The notes under the pieces are model-generated. The model was not told the origin of the DNA and searched no databases. It saw only the letters and a list, made by a program, of their open reading frames with translations. Below, in pieces: positions 34,879-43,369 of a DNA stretch of 64,000 nt (position 1 is the stretch's first letter; each line of letters opens with the position of its first letter). Origin of the DNA: a bacterium (GTDB lineage: Bacteria; Joyebacterota; Joyebacteria; Joyebacterales; Joyebacteraceae); the NCBI GenBank assembly GCA_025774935.1, contig JALGZK010000008.1, forward strand, positions 40,402 through 104,401. The letters run 5' to 3'. Made by a program: the position numbers and the translations under genes.

Positions 34879-35997
34879 CTAGAACGTCGCCCTCACACCG
34901 ACGTTGATGCGGCCGTACTTGAGGGCGGTCTCGTCTCCGGGCGGGTATCTGTCGCCGCTCGGATCCGTCCGCTCGGCGTCGATGGAGTCGTAGGCGAACA
35001 TCACGCTGACGCCGTCCGCCGGTCGCCAGTTCGCGCCCAGCGTCCACTGCGTGTAGTTCTCGTCCATCTCGGCGCCGGCAAAGAAAAACCCGGCCCAGTT
35101 CATGTCGGTAACCGAATAGCCGCCCATCAGCTCCCACGTCGGCGTGACATCGTAGAACGCCTTCACGTACCAGCCCGAAGGCTCCCCGTCCACGTCGTCG
35201 CTGACCAGCTTCTCGTAGGTCCCGCCCAGGTACTCGCCGCGGACGTTGAACGCCGCCATGGTGTAGTCCACACCGAGGGCGTAACGGGTCATGTTGTTGC
35301 CGTCGTCGTCGTACTCCCCGTAGCCGAACGAGCCCAGGAACTTCAGGTTGCCGTTCATCAGCTCCGGCGCCGTGTGGAACATGAAGGTCCACGCGTCGTC
35401 CGTCTGACCGCTGACATCGGACGTGGGGCCGTTCGTAAGGTAGAGATACGCCGGGATCGCGTAGCCCTCGCCCTCGAAGTTCTTGTAGAACTCCACTCCC
35501 ACATCGTGCCAGGAGCCGAGCCACGAGTTAGCCGAAACGACGTACGCGTTGTACTGCTCGTCCCAGAAGAGCTCGTAGCCGTAGTCCCAGCAGAACAGCG
35601 GCTTCAGGTAGCCCGCCTTCATCTCGTAGTCCGCCGGCATGTACCAGATCACCGCGGCCCTGAGAATCTCGACGTGCGCCTCGCTCGACGGGCTCCTCGT
35701 GATCTCCTCGGAGCCGAGTCTCGGCGTAGCGCCTGCCGAGAACCGGATCTCCGGCTGCGCCTCGACGGCCCAGTCGTCGGCGATCTCCCTGTAGAAGTTG
35801 AGGATCACCTGGCTCAGACCGGCCGACGCGCCGTTCTTGGAACTCGTCGTCTCGTCGTCGTACGTGATCTCACCGTCGCTCGAGTCGTAGAGGAAGAACT
35901 TGACAGTTCCGCCGACGGTCGTCTCCTGAGCGTTCACAAGCCCTGCACACATGAATACGAACATGCAGGCAGTGACCAGGATCAGGATTGGCCTCAT
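34879..35997 (-). CDS. Outer-membrane porin-like beta-barrel
   Basis: 372 residues from the ATG at 35997 behind GGGAGG. Signal peptide (MRPILILVTACMFVFMCAGLVNA), then long amphipathic strands with Tyr/Trp girdles (WDYGYELFWDEQYNAYVV) ending in GVRATF with terminal Phe, the usual signal for BAM. It resembles the phosphate-selective/OprO-like single-chain porins, without a clear family match. In an electron-transfer island it could be a route for quinones, flavins or electron-carrier assembly, but that is only context. Confidence 0.75.
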   Translation of the reverse strand: MRPILILVTACMFVFMCAGLVNAQETTVGGTVKFFLYDSSDGEITYDDETTSSKNGASAGLSQVILNFYREIADDWAVEAQPEIRFSAGATPRLGSEEITRSPSSEAHVEILRAAVIWYMPADYEMKAGYLKPLFCWDYGYELFWDEQYNAYVVSANSWLGSWHDVGVEFYKNFEGEGYAIPAYLYLTNGPTSDVSGQTDDAWTFMFHTAPELMNGNLKFLGSFGYGEYDDDGNNMTRYALGVDYTMAAFNVRGEYLGGTYEKLVSDDVDGEPSGWYVKAFYDVTPTWELMGGYSVTDMNWAGFFFAGAEMDENYTQWTLGANWRPADGVSVMFAYDSIDAERTDPSGDRYPPGDETALKYGRINVGVRATF

Positions 35998-36097
35998 ACC
36001 TTTACCTCCCTGCTGTGTCCGTCTTGGTCGAAACAATCGATCCGCACTGCTTCCGGTCCGATCCACCTCCTTCCCCGGCTGAAAGCCGTGCTCCAGT

Positions 36098-37339
36098 TCA
36101 CTTGTGCTGCGTTGAGCGATCCGCGCTACCGCCGCCCCCGGCTACCCGGGCATCCGCCCCGGCAGACTCGAGGTACAGCGCGGCGATGAGGTCCGTGAGA
36201 AGGGGAACGAAGTCACGGACGCCCCGGAGCTTCTTCAGGTTCCGCACACGAAACGTGTCAACAACGGTCTCCCAGAATGTCGGAATCGCGAGCCACGCCT
36301 CTGAGAGGACCGCCGCTACATCGTGGACGGGAATACCAAAAACCCTCAGCGGTGACAAGAGTTTTGTTACTCCATGTGTCATGTCCGCCGGAGAGGTCGT
36401 TCGCACCCAGAGCGCACTTGCCATCATGAGCAAGAGTATCCTCGTGGCATAGAGCGCTCCCGTGAGGATCCCTTCCCGCGTGATCCGGACAGCACCAATT
36501 CTGACAATCACCTCCGCGCCGTCGTTGAAGAGGACCGGCAGGAGAAACGCGACCGCGAGCAGGAAGAGGTACCGCCTCATCCTTGACAGTAAGTACACGG
36601 GGGACGCGCCGGAGACGGCACCCAGGGCGAGGAGTGCGATGAGGATCCCGATGTAGAGGCGGGTCTCCGTGAAGACGAGGACCACGATCGCGAGGACGAC
36701 GATAGCGGCGACCTTGACGACGGACGGCGTGCGGTGCAGGACGGACTCGCCCGGCGCGTAGTCCCTCGGGGAGAAGGACCCGATGTCTCCGGTCGCGTGG
36801 ACCGTCCCCGCCTCCTCCGCGTGGGCGTCCCGGATCCGAAGGCAGACGTTACCCGCGACGATGCCGGTCACCCAGCCCGTGACGACGGCGCCGATCACGA
36901 GCCACGGGTAGAAGATGAAGATGCCCGGATGTCTCACGAGAAGGATGTAGGCCAGGAGGAGCTGGACGGTGTTGTGGGCGATCGCCCCGACGACGCTCAC
37001 GCTCACGATCGACAGCCGGGTCCGGGGAAGGGAGAGGACGACCCAGTAGACCGCGCCCATCACGAGTGTGCTCGCGATCCCGGCAGAGAAGCTCAGGATG
37101 AACCCGGGCGCCATGAACGTCCCGATGATGAACGAGCTCAGGATGGTCCGGAGGATCGTGATCTGGAGAGCGTAGCCGAACCCGTACGTGACGAGTGCGA
37201 TCAACGTGAGCGTGTTGGCGAGACCCAGCCGCAAGCCGGGGATGGGATGCGGGAGAAGCGACTCCGCGATCTGGAGCACGCACGCCACGGCCACCAGGAG
37301 CGCGAGCCTGCGTGTCTTCGTGTCGGTGTGCTGTTCCAT
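36098..37339 (-). CDS. Gx-transporter (HepI-like) domain fused to an EcfT-like membrane domain
   Basis: 413 residues, about ten membrane segments. Residues 1-170 are the Gx transporter/heptaprenyl-synthase component I-like domain (PIPGLRLGLANTLTLIAL). From ~210 to the end it resembles EcfT/CbiQ (ARILLLMMASALWVRTTSPADMTHG, then the C-terminal helical part). The Ala-Arg-Gly coupling motifs of EcfT are not obvious (RNLKKLRGVRDFVPLL), and no EcfA ATPase is in the window. A normal ABC-type ECF transporter is therefore doubtful. Gx proteins accompany Rnf/Nqr and flavin-based extracellular electron-transfer loci, with a suggested role in flavin or quinone-precursor handling. Confidence 0.82.
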   Translation of the reverse strand: MEQHTDTKTRRLALLVAVACVLQIAESLLPHPIPGLRLGLANTLTLIALVTYGFGYALQITILRTILSSFIIGTFMAPGFILSFSAGIASTLVMGAVYWVVLSLPRTRLSIVSVSVVGAIAHNTVQLLLAYILLVRHPGIFIFYPWLVIGAVVTGWVTGIVAGNVCLRIRDAHAEEAGTVHATGDIGSFSPRDYAPGESVLHRTPSVVKVAAIVVLAIVVLVFTETRLYIGILIALLALGAVSGASPVYLLSRMRRYLFLLAVAFLLPVLFNDGAEVIVRIGAVRITREGILTGALYATRILLLMMASALWVRTTSPADMTHGVTKLLSPLRVFGIPVHDVAAVLSEAWLAIPTFWETVVDTFRVRNLKKLRGVRDFVPLLTDLIAALYLESAGADARVAGGGGSADRSTQHK

Positions 37340-37364
37340 CCCACTCCCGCGCCGGGGCCCGTCC

Positions 37365-37772
37365 TCACCGCACGATGGCGTCGAGGAACGGGGGTTCCTC
37401 CGACTCGATCGTGACCAGGGTCTTGTTGGGAACGCAGGCGATCACCTGCCTGGGACGCCGGATCCACCCGCCGTTGACGCAGATCTGCTGGGGGCAGTCC
37501 GAGGCGAGAACCCGGATCGCGCCCTCTTTGACCTCGAGCCTCACTGATGAGCCCGGCAGCTCGACGACGCGGTCGACATCGAGACCGATGGTCTCTACGA
37601 GAGCCTCGCCCTCGTAGACCTTCGCTACGGCGGGACCGGCGGCCTCCCTGCTCTGGGCCCGTCCGACCCGGATGATCGCCGCCGTGGCCAGGACGAGCAC
37701 CACGGCGATGAGGACCACGTCGGCCACCGAAGGCCGGAAGAACCGGGGATTGTCGAAGGGATCACGCCTCAT
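37365..37772 (-). CDS. NusG domain II (NusG_II)-containing membrane-anchored protein
   Basis: 135 residues from the ATG at 37772; an upstream ATG at 37817 would add 15. One N-terminal membrane segment (VADVVLIAVVLVLATAAIIRV) precedes a small extracytoplasmic beta domain with DCPQQICVNGGWI and IACVPNKTLV. Despite the name the domain is not a transcription factor here. It is a frequent neighbour of Gx transporter, ApbE and Rnf/Nqr genes. The CPxxIC pair could form a disulfide. 26 bp from the Gx/EcfT gene, likely co-transcribed. Confidence 0.82.
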   Translation of the reverse strand: MRRDPFDNPRFFRPSVADVVLIAVVLVLATAAIIRVGRAQSREAAGPAVAKVYEGEALVETIGLDVDRVVELPGSSVRLEVKEGAIRVLASDCPQQICVNGGWIRRPRQVIACVPNKTLVTIESEEPPFLDAIVR

Positions 37773-37839
37773 GGCGGGAGGGTCCTCGCGGCCCGTGCGG
37801 GTCAGTGCCGCTCTCATCGGGCCTGAGGCCGCGGGGCCG

Positions 37840-38847
37840 CTACGTCAGCCCGGACGTCGCGAAGCCTCTCTCGAGCACGAAGTCCGCGAGCCCGAGGAGG
37901 CTCACCTTGTACTGCGACTCCGCGAGCACGTCCAGGCTCTTCTTCGCGGACTCCACGTAGGCTATGGCGGTGTCCTGCGTCTTCCGGGCGGCGCCCGAGG
38001 AGAGGAGCTTCTCCCGGATGACCCCGAGCGCATCCTCTCCGGACCGCGAGTCCAAGAGGGCCGCGAGCGCCTGTCGCTCGTCCTCAGGGACGAACTCCCA
38101 GAGAACGAGGATCGGCAGGGTCGCCTCTCCTGCCGCGATGTCCTGCCCGGGCTCCTTCCCCATCCGCACCTCGTCGCCGATGAGATCGAGGTAGTCGTCG
38201 ACGATCTGGAATGAGACCCCGAGGCTCAACCCGTAGTCGCCGAGGCCACCGCGGAACTGCTCGTCCTCGCTTCCGAGCGACGCGCCAACCTGCGCGGACG
38301 CGGCGAAGAGCGCGGCCGTCTTCTTTTCGACGATGTGGACGTAGCGCTCCATCGAGAGCTCGAGGTTCTTTCGCTCCCAGATCTGCAGGAGCTGTCCCTC
38401 GCACATCGACTTGGTCGCCGCGCTCATGCAGCGGACAATGCTCGAATCGTCACACCGGGAGATGAGCTCGAACGCGACGGAGTAAAGGTAGTCGCCGAGC
38501 GCGATCGAGACGTCGTCCCCCCACTTCATGTTGATCGTTGGGTTGTGGTGGCGGAGGCGGGCGTTGTCGACGACGTCGTCGTGGAGGAGCGACGCCATGT
38601 GGATGAGCTCGACGGCGCACGCGAGGTCGACCATGTGCTCGCCGCAGGACGCCGGGCTCGCACCGCCCGACGCCTTCGCAGAGAGGAGCACGAGCGCCGG
38701 CCGGACCCGCTTGCCGCCCGACTCGAGTACGTAGCGTCCGACCTCGCTCATCGATGTGTCGGCGGTGGCAGTCAGGCACTCGTGGAGAACCGACTCCACC
38801 GTGTCGAGGTCCTCGCGCACGGGTGCGTAGATCCGCTCGAGCTCCAT
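37840..38847 (-). CDS. Polyprenyl diphosphate synthase (quinone side-chain)
   Basis: 335 residues, trans-type chain-elongating prenyl synthase. GGKRVRPALVLL, the first Asp-rich motif LLHDDVVDNA, and the second QIVDDYLDLIG are intact. Length and position next to nqr genes fit an octaprenyl/heptaprenyl synthase (IspB/HepT) that makes the side chain of mena- or ubiquinone, the electron acceptor of Nqr. Chain length cannot be read from the sequence alone. In Listeria, the corresponding gene dmkB lies in the flavin-based electron-transfer locus. Confidence 0.93.
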   Translation of the reverse strand: MELERIYAPVREDLDTVESVLHECLTATADTSMSEVGRYVLESGGKRVRPALVLLSAKASGGASPASCGEHMVDLACAVELIHMASLLHDDVVDNARLRHHNPTINMKWGDDVSIALGDYLYSVAFELISRCDDSSIVRCMSAATKSMCEGQLLQIWERKNLELSMERYVHIVEKKTAALFAASAQVGASLGSEDEQFRGGLGDYGLSLGVSFQIVDDYLDLIGDEVRMGKEPGQDIAAGEATLPILVLWEFVPEDERQALAALLDSRSGEDALGVIREKLLSSGAARKTQDTAIAYVESAKKSLDVLAESQYKVSLLGLADFVLERGFATSGLT

Positions 38848-38868
38848 TCCCTCCCCTTCCGCCCGGGA

Positions 38869-39321
38869 TCAGAAGTAGTCCAGCGCCTTGATCTTCTTGA
38901 GCTGGATCTCGTCGCGCTCTTCCATGCGAACGAGACTGTCGAAGAGATCCTTCACGTCGGGATCGATGTCCTGCTGCGCCACCTGCTTGTAGATCGAGAT
39001 CAGGCACTCGTCGAGCTCGATCGCGATGTCGAGCACGTCCTCTGCCGTGGCGTCGGGATCGAGCGTCCGTCCCGCGAAGCGATCGCACTCCGAGGAGACC
39101 GGCTCGTATCGGATGGGGAGCACCGAGATTCGCTTGTACGTGTCGCCGGGGAACCTCGACAGCGCCTGCTGCAGGCGCCGCCGGTGCCGCGCCATGTAGT
39201 CCGTGAGGAGCCTGACTCCCTCGCGGTGCGTCTGCTCCGCGAGGCTCAGGTAGTAGTCCATCAGCAGGCACTCGAAGTCGGACGCTCGCCTCAGGACGCA
39301 GGCAACGGTCGTGACCGACAT
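38869..39321 (-). CDS. Ferritin-like helical protein (rubrerythrin-superfamily candidate)
   Basis: 150 residues from an ATG with GGAGGG upstream. All-helical with Glu in plausible diiron positions (DFECLLMDYYLSLAEQTHREG; LDECLISIYKQVAQQ; RMEERDEIQLKKIK). A complete ExxH pair is not found in the expected helices, so it could be a ferritin-like fold with altered or no metal site. It is 11 bp after nqrF, within the operon. Assignment by fold only. Confidence 0.55.
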   Translation of the reverse strand: MSVTTVACVLRRASDFECLLMDYYLSLAEQTHREGVRLLTDYMARHRRRLQQALSRFPGDTYKRISVLPIRYEPVSSECDRFAGRTLDPDATAEDVLDIAIELDECLISIYKQVAQQDIDPDVKDLFDSLVRMEERDEIQLKKIKALDYF

Positions 39322-39332
39322 CAGACCCTCCT

Positions 39333-40427
39333 CTAGAACTCGTCGTAGAAGATGTCTTTGCCCTTGAGACCCTTGTCATCGAGGACCTTCATCACGGCCT
39401 CGATCATCGGAGGAGGTCCGCACAGGAACGCCTGCCGGTTCTCCCCGTTCTTGTCGATGTGCTTGTCGACCGACAGGTGGATGAACCCGGTCTCCCCGTC
39501 CCACTCCTCGTCCTCGCCCAGGGGGTCGGAGAGCGCGTAGATGACCTTGAAGTTCGGGTGCTTACCAGCGAGCTCCTTGAACTCGTCGAGGTAGAAGACG
39601 TCCTGCGTCGTCCGCGCGCCGAAGAAGAGCCACAGCTTCCTGTCGGGCCAGCGGTCGTAGACGGTGTAGATGATGTTCTTCATCGGCGCCATGCCGCAGC
39701 CGCCGCCGACGCAGATGATCTCGACCTCCGGGTCCTCGTTCAGTCGGAACTCGCCGTACGGGCCGGTGAAGATCACGGGGTCATCGACCGAGAGGTTGTG
39801 GCAGTACGTCGAGCCGATGCCGCCCGGGACGAGCCTCACGATGAGCTCGACGTCGTTCATCTCGTACGAGGGCGAGCTGATCGAGTACGCGCGGTAGACC
39901 GGTCCCTCGGGAGAGGGAGCCTGAAGCTGGACGTACTGGCCGGGGCGCTGCTCGATCTCGGCGGGCTCGTTCAGTCTGAAGTTGACCTCGACGATGTCGT
40001 GCGTGAGCGCCTGCGTTCTCGAGACGTTCGCAGAGAACATCTTGACGTTCAGGATCTCTTCCGGGACCTTGATCCTGATGTCCTCGCGGATCTTCACCTG
40101 ACACGCGAGGCGCACGCCCTGCCGCACCTGAACGCGCGTGAGGAACGGGGTCTCGGTCGGGAGGACCGGTCCGCCGCCCGCGAGAACCGTGACCTTACAG
40201 TGCCCGCACGACCCTCGCCCACCGCACGCCGAGGGTATGAAGACCTTGACCTCGTTCAGTGCCGACAGCAGCGTCTGCCCGCCGTCGACCTCGAACTCAC
40301 GGTCGCCGGCGTTGATGTCGAGCTTGCAGACGCCGTAGTTGATGAGGACGCGCTCCGCCACTGTCAGGGCGATCGTGAGCCCGACCAGGAGTCCGCCGAA
40401 GACGAGTATCGGAAGAAGGAAGACCAT
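39333..40427 (-). CDS. nqrF: Na+-NQR subunit F (NADH dehydrogenase, FAD and [2Fe-2S])
   Basis: 364 residues. N-terminal membrane anchor (VFLLPILVFGGLLVGLTIAL), then a plant-type ferredoxin domain (CGGRGSCGHC and the distal LACQ) and a ferredoxin-NADP reductase-like module with RAYSISS (FAD), GGGCGMAPMKN (NADH) and CGPPPM near the end. NqrF takes electrons from NADH and passes them to the other Nqr subunits. Slightly shorter than the Vibrio protein (about 408). Next upstream gene is nqrE, 7 bp away. Confidence 0.96.
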   Translation of the reverse strand: MVFLLPILVFGGLLVGLTIALTVAERVLINYGVCKLDINAGDREFEVDGGQTLLSALNEVKVFIPSACGGRGSCGHCKVTVLAGGGPVLPTETPFLTRVQVRQGVRLACQVKIREDIRIKVPEEILNVKMFSANVSRTQALTHDIVEVNFRLNEPAEIEQRPGQYVQLQAPSPEGPVYRAYSISSPSYEMNDVELIVRLVPGGIGSTYCHNLSVDDPVIFTGPYGEFRLNEDPEVEIICVGGGCGMAPMKNIIYTVYDRWPDRKLWLFFGARTTQDVFYLDEFKELAGKHPNFKVIYALSDPLGEDEEWDGETGFIHLSVDKHIDKNGENRQAFLCGPPPMIEAVMKVLDDKGLKGKDIFYDEF

Positions 40428-40434
40428 CGTTCCC

Positions 40435-41025
40435 CTACTGGATCCTCACCATTCCTGCGAAGCCCATGAAAGCCATCGCCATCACGCCCGTGATGATCAT
40501 CGCGATCGCGACGCCCCGGAACGGAACGGGCACGTCTGAGTAGCGCATCTTCTGCCTGAGCCCCGCGATCAGGACGATTGCGAGCGTCCACCCTATTCCG
40601 CCGCCGAAGCCGAACGCAATCGACTGCCAGAACGTGTACTCGCGAATGATCATGAAGAGCGAAACACCCAGAATCGCGCAGTTCACCGTGATGAGCGGGA
40701 GGAAGATGCCGAGAGCGTGGTAGAGCCCGAGGCTGAACCGCTCGACGAACATCTCCACGAACTGTACGAACGCGGCGATGACCGCGATGAAGACGATGAA
40801 CGAGAGATACGTGAGCCCGAACGGAACGAGCACGTGGTGGTAGATGCCGTAGTTGATCGCCGTCGTGGCCGTCATGACGAAGATGACGGCAGCGCCCAGC
40901 CCGGCCGCGGTCTCGATCTGCTTCGAGACGGCGAGAAACGAACACATCCCCAGGAAGTTCGCGAGCAGGATGTTGTTCGTGAATATGGCCGCGATCAGGA
41001 TGACGAACGGCGAGAGCTCGCTCAT
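40435..41025 (-). CDS. nqrE: Na+-NQR subunit E
   Basis: 196 residues, six membrane helices, the Rnf/Nqr D/E (RnfA/RnfE) fold. TNNILLANFLGMCSF includes the membrane Cys that helps bind the Fe between NqrD and NqrE; a matching Cys region is INYGIYHH to NCAILG. Start overlaps the nqrD stop (ATGA). Confidence 0.95.
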   Translation of the reverse strand: MSELSPFVILIAAIFTNNILLANFLGMCSFLAVSKQIETAAGLGAAVIFVMTATTAINYGIYHHVLVPFGLTYLSFIVFIAVIAAFVQFVEMFVERFSLGLYHALGIFLPLITVNCAILGVSLFMIIREYTFWQSIAFGFGGGIGWTLAIVLIAGLRQKMRYSDVPVPFRGVAIAMIITGVMAMAFMGFAGMVRIQ

Positions 41026-41696
41026 GGCTGAGTCCCCTCATCCTCCTCGTTCGCGCCGGAGAGTGCGTTGAAGAGCGCGATCAGGAACCCGAGAGCGACG
41101 AACGCGCCGGGCGCCAGGATCGCGAGCTGGTTCGGAACGTACCACTCGGGCATGACGACGTGCCCGAAGACCGTGCCGGCGCCGACGAGCTCCCGGAAGA
41201 AGCCGATGAGCGCGAGCACGATGGCGTAGCCGATCCCGTTCGCGACGCCGTCGACGATCGAGACGACCGGCCGGTTCTGGAGCGCGAACGCCTCCGCGCG
41301 TCCCATGACGATGCAGTTGGTGATGATGAGACCGACGTACGGTCCGAGCTGCTTCGACATCTCCCAGTAGTACGCCTTCAGGATCTGGTCGAAGACGATC
41401 ACGAACGTGGCGATGATGGCGACCTCGGCGATCATTCGGATGCGCCTCGGCGTCACGTTCCTGAGGAGCGAGACGAACAGGTTCGAGCCCACGCACACGA
41501 AGATGAGCGCGACGCCCATGACGAGCGAGTTCTCGAGCCGGTTCGTGACGGCGAGGGCCGAGCAGATCCCGAGGATCTGGATCGAGATCGGGTTCTGCGC
41601 CCAGACGCCGTCCTTCAGCGTCGCGATTCCCTTGCCGCCGCAGGGGCCGCCGGGAAGCGCGCAGGTCGTGCAGGCGATCGGCTCGTTCGTCGCCAC
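41022..41696 (-). CDS. nqrD: Na+-NQR subunit D
   Basis: 224 residues, six membrane helices. QILGICSALAVTNRLENSLVMG and LIITNCIVMGRAEAFAL are the paired half-helix motifs with the conserved Cys residues. The first ~25 residues form a Cys-rich (CTTCALPGGPCGG) extension not typical of Vibrio NqrD. It follows nqrC by 4 bp. Confidence 0.95.
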   Translation of the reverse strand: MATNEPIACTTCALPGGPCGGKGIATLKDGVWAQNPISIQILGICSALAVTNRLENSLVMGVALIFVCVGSNLFVSLLRNVTPRRIRMIAEVAIIATFVIVFDQILKAYYWEMSKQLGPYVGLIITNCIVMGRAEAFALQNRPVVSIVDGVANGIGYAIVLALIGFFRELVGAGTVFGHVVMPEWYVPNQLAILAPGAFVALGFLIALFNALSGANEEDEGTQP

Positions 41697-41700
41697 TTCG

Positions 41701-42315
41701 TCAGCTCCCCTCGCCGCTCGCGAGAATGTCGTCGATCGTCTCGTTCAGCATCGCTTCGACCTTGTCGCTCGTCATCGTCGCGCCGGAGATCGCGTCGACC
41801 TCGTTCGGGCCGTCTGCCCCGTCGCCGACGATGGCGACCCCGCTGCCCGCGGGGGTCGAGATCACCTTCCCGCGGAACTGATCCTGGAAGCCGGGCGTCG
41901 AGATGTCGCCCCCGAGCCCCGGCGTCTCCTCGTGCCGGTAGAACGTGATCGCGTAGATGGTGTTCATGTCGTCGCGGAGGCAGATGAACCCCTCGACTGG
42001 CCCCCAGAGCCCGGGCCCGTCGAAGCGCGTCGCGTTCAGCGTTCCTTCCTCCGGGTGGTCGTAGACGTAGAACTCACGCTCGCCGCGCGTGAGCGTCGTG
42101 ACGTTCGCCTCGTAGACCTCGAGGAGCTCGGCCGACCGGGCCGCCGCGTCGAACGGGACGCCGAGCACGCCGAGCACGTTTCTGACCTCCTCGGCCTGCG
42201 CGTTCGCCGCCTTCCTGTCGGCGGTGAACCTGTCCACGCCCGTGAGCATGGCGGCGCAGACGAGCCCGAGCAGGAGCGCGTAGATGACCGCGTATAGGCT
42301 ATGCTTTTTGTTCAC
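41701..42315 (-). CDS. nqrC: Na+-NQR subunit C (covalent FMN)
   Basis: 204 residues. One N-terminal membrane helix (YAVIYALLLGLVCAAML), then a periplasmic FMN-binding domain with the flavinylation motif ISGATMTS; the last Thr is the expected FMN attachment site, as Thr225 in Vibrio. Overlaps the end of nqrB by 17 bp. ApbE for the modification is encoded in the same island. Confidence 0.95.
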   Translation of the reverse strand: MNKKHSLYAVIYALLLGLVCAAMLTGVDRFTADRKAANAQAEEVRNVLGVLGVPFDAAARSAELLEVYEANVTTLTRGEREFYVYDHPEEGTLNATRFDGPGLWGPVEGFICLRDDMNTIYAITFYRHEETPGLGGDISTPGFQDQFRGKVISTPAGSGVAIVGDGADGPNEVDAISGATMTSDKVEAMLNETIDDILASGEGS

Positions 42316-43369
42316 GCAGTCTCCTCACGCTCGCGGCGATGAATGTCTCGTCCAGGACCGGCGCGAAGATGTTCCCGAGGAGTATCGCGAACGTGACTCC
42401 CTCGACGTAGCCGGTGAGATTCCTGATGAGCGCCGTCGCGACTCCGATGACGATCCCGTAGATCCACTTGCCCGCGCTCGTCATCGGACTCGTCACGGGG
42501 TCCGTCGCCATGAAGAACGCGCCGAAGAGGACTCCGCCCGCGAGCATGTGCCACCCGACCGTCCCGACGTCGCCGCCGTGCAGCACGAGCGAGAGCACCG
42601 CGAACGACCCGAGGAACGAGACGGTCGTCCGCCAGCTCGCGACGCCCACACCGACCAGGAAGACCCCGCCGAGGATGATCGCGAGCGCCGAGGTCTCCCC
42701 CGCGCTTCCGAGCACGCTTCCGAAGAACAGGTCGGTAGTGGCGGTGAACTCGCCGGCCTTCGCGAGCGCGAGCGGCGTCGCGGAAGCCACCGCGTCGACC
42801 GAGAGCTCGGTCGCGCGGCCGAGGAGCCCGGTGCCGGGCTCGACCCACGCGCCGGACATCGCCTTCGGGTACGCCAGTCCGAGGAAGACCCTCCCGACGA
42901 GCGCCGCGTTGAAGAGGTTCCGGCCGGTCCCGCCGAAGAGCTCCTTCCCGATGAGAACGCCGAACGCGCAGCCGACGGCGACCATCCAGAGCGGCAGCGC
43001 CGGCGGGAGCACGAGCGGGAAGATGAGTCCGGTGACGAGGAAGCCCTCGTTGACCTCCTCCTTGCGGACCGTCGCGAACAGAACCTCGACGGCTCCGCCC
43101 GCGGCGTACGAGACGATGAAGACCGGGATCATCCGGAGGCCGAAGAAGTAGATCGACGCGAGCGTGGCCGGGACGAGCGCGATGATCACCGTCGTCATGT
43201 ACCGCTTGACGTCGAGCGGGTCGCGTGCGTGCGGAGCGACCGCGGTGGCCGTCGCGGGCGAGAAGAAGAACGCGTCGCCCGCGTCGAAGACCGGCTTGAA
43301 GAAGTTCAGCCTGCCGCCCTCGTCGAAGAGAGGCCTCGCGCGATCGAGAAGGTTGGCCACGAGCCTCAC
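42299..43369 (-). CDS. nqrB: Na+-NQR subunit B (covalent FMN, riboflavin, quinone site)
   Basis: 356 residues from a GTG at 43369 that overlaps the nqrA stop (GTGA); longer readings continue antisense into nqrA and are not protein-like. About ten membrane helices. The FMN-bearing Thr of NqrB lies in SGAT; here the segment is ASATPLALAK, with Ser-Ala-Thr kept. GVLFGAFFMATDPVTSP near the end is family-typical. NqrB forms the Na+ channel and quinone site. It is shorter at the N-terminus than the Vibrio protein (about 415). Confidence 0.94.
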   Translation of the reverse strand: MRLVANLLDRARPLFDEGGRLNFFKPVFDAGDAFFFSPATATAVAPHARDPLDVKRYMTTVIIALVPATLASIYFFGLRMIPVFIVSYAAGGAVEVLFATVRKEEVNEGFLVTGLIFPLVLPPALPLWMVAVGCAFGVLIGKELFGGTGRNLFNAALVGRVFLGLAYPKAMSGAWVEPGTGLLGRATELSVDAVASATPLALAKAGEFTATTDLFFGSVLGSAGETSALAIILGGVFLVGVGVASWRTTVSFLGSFAVLSLVLHGGDVGTVGWHMLAGGVLFGAFFMATDPVTSPMTSAGKWIYGIVIGVATALIRNLTGYVEGVTFAILLGNIFAPVLDETFIAASVRRLREQKA

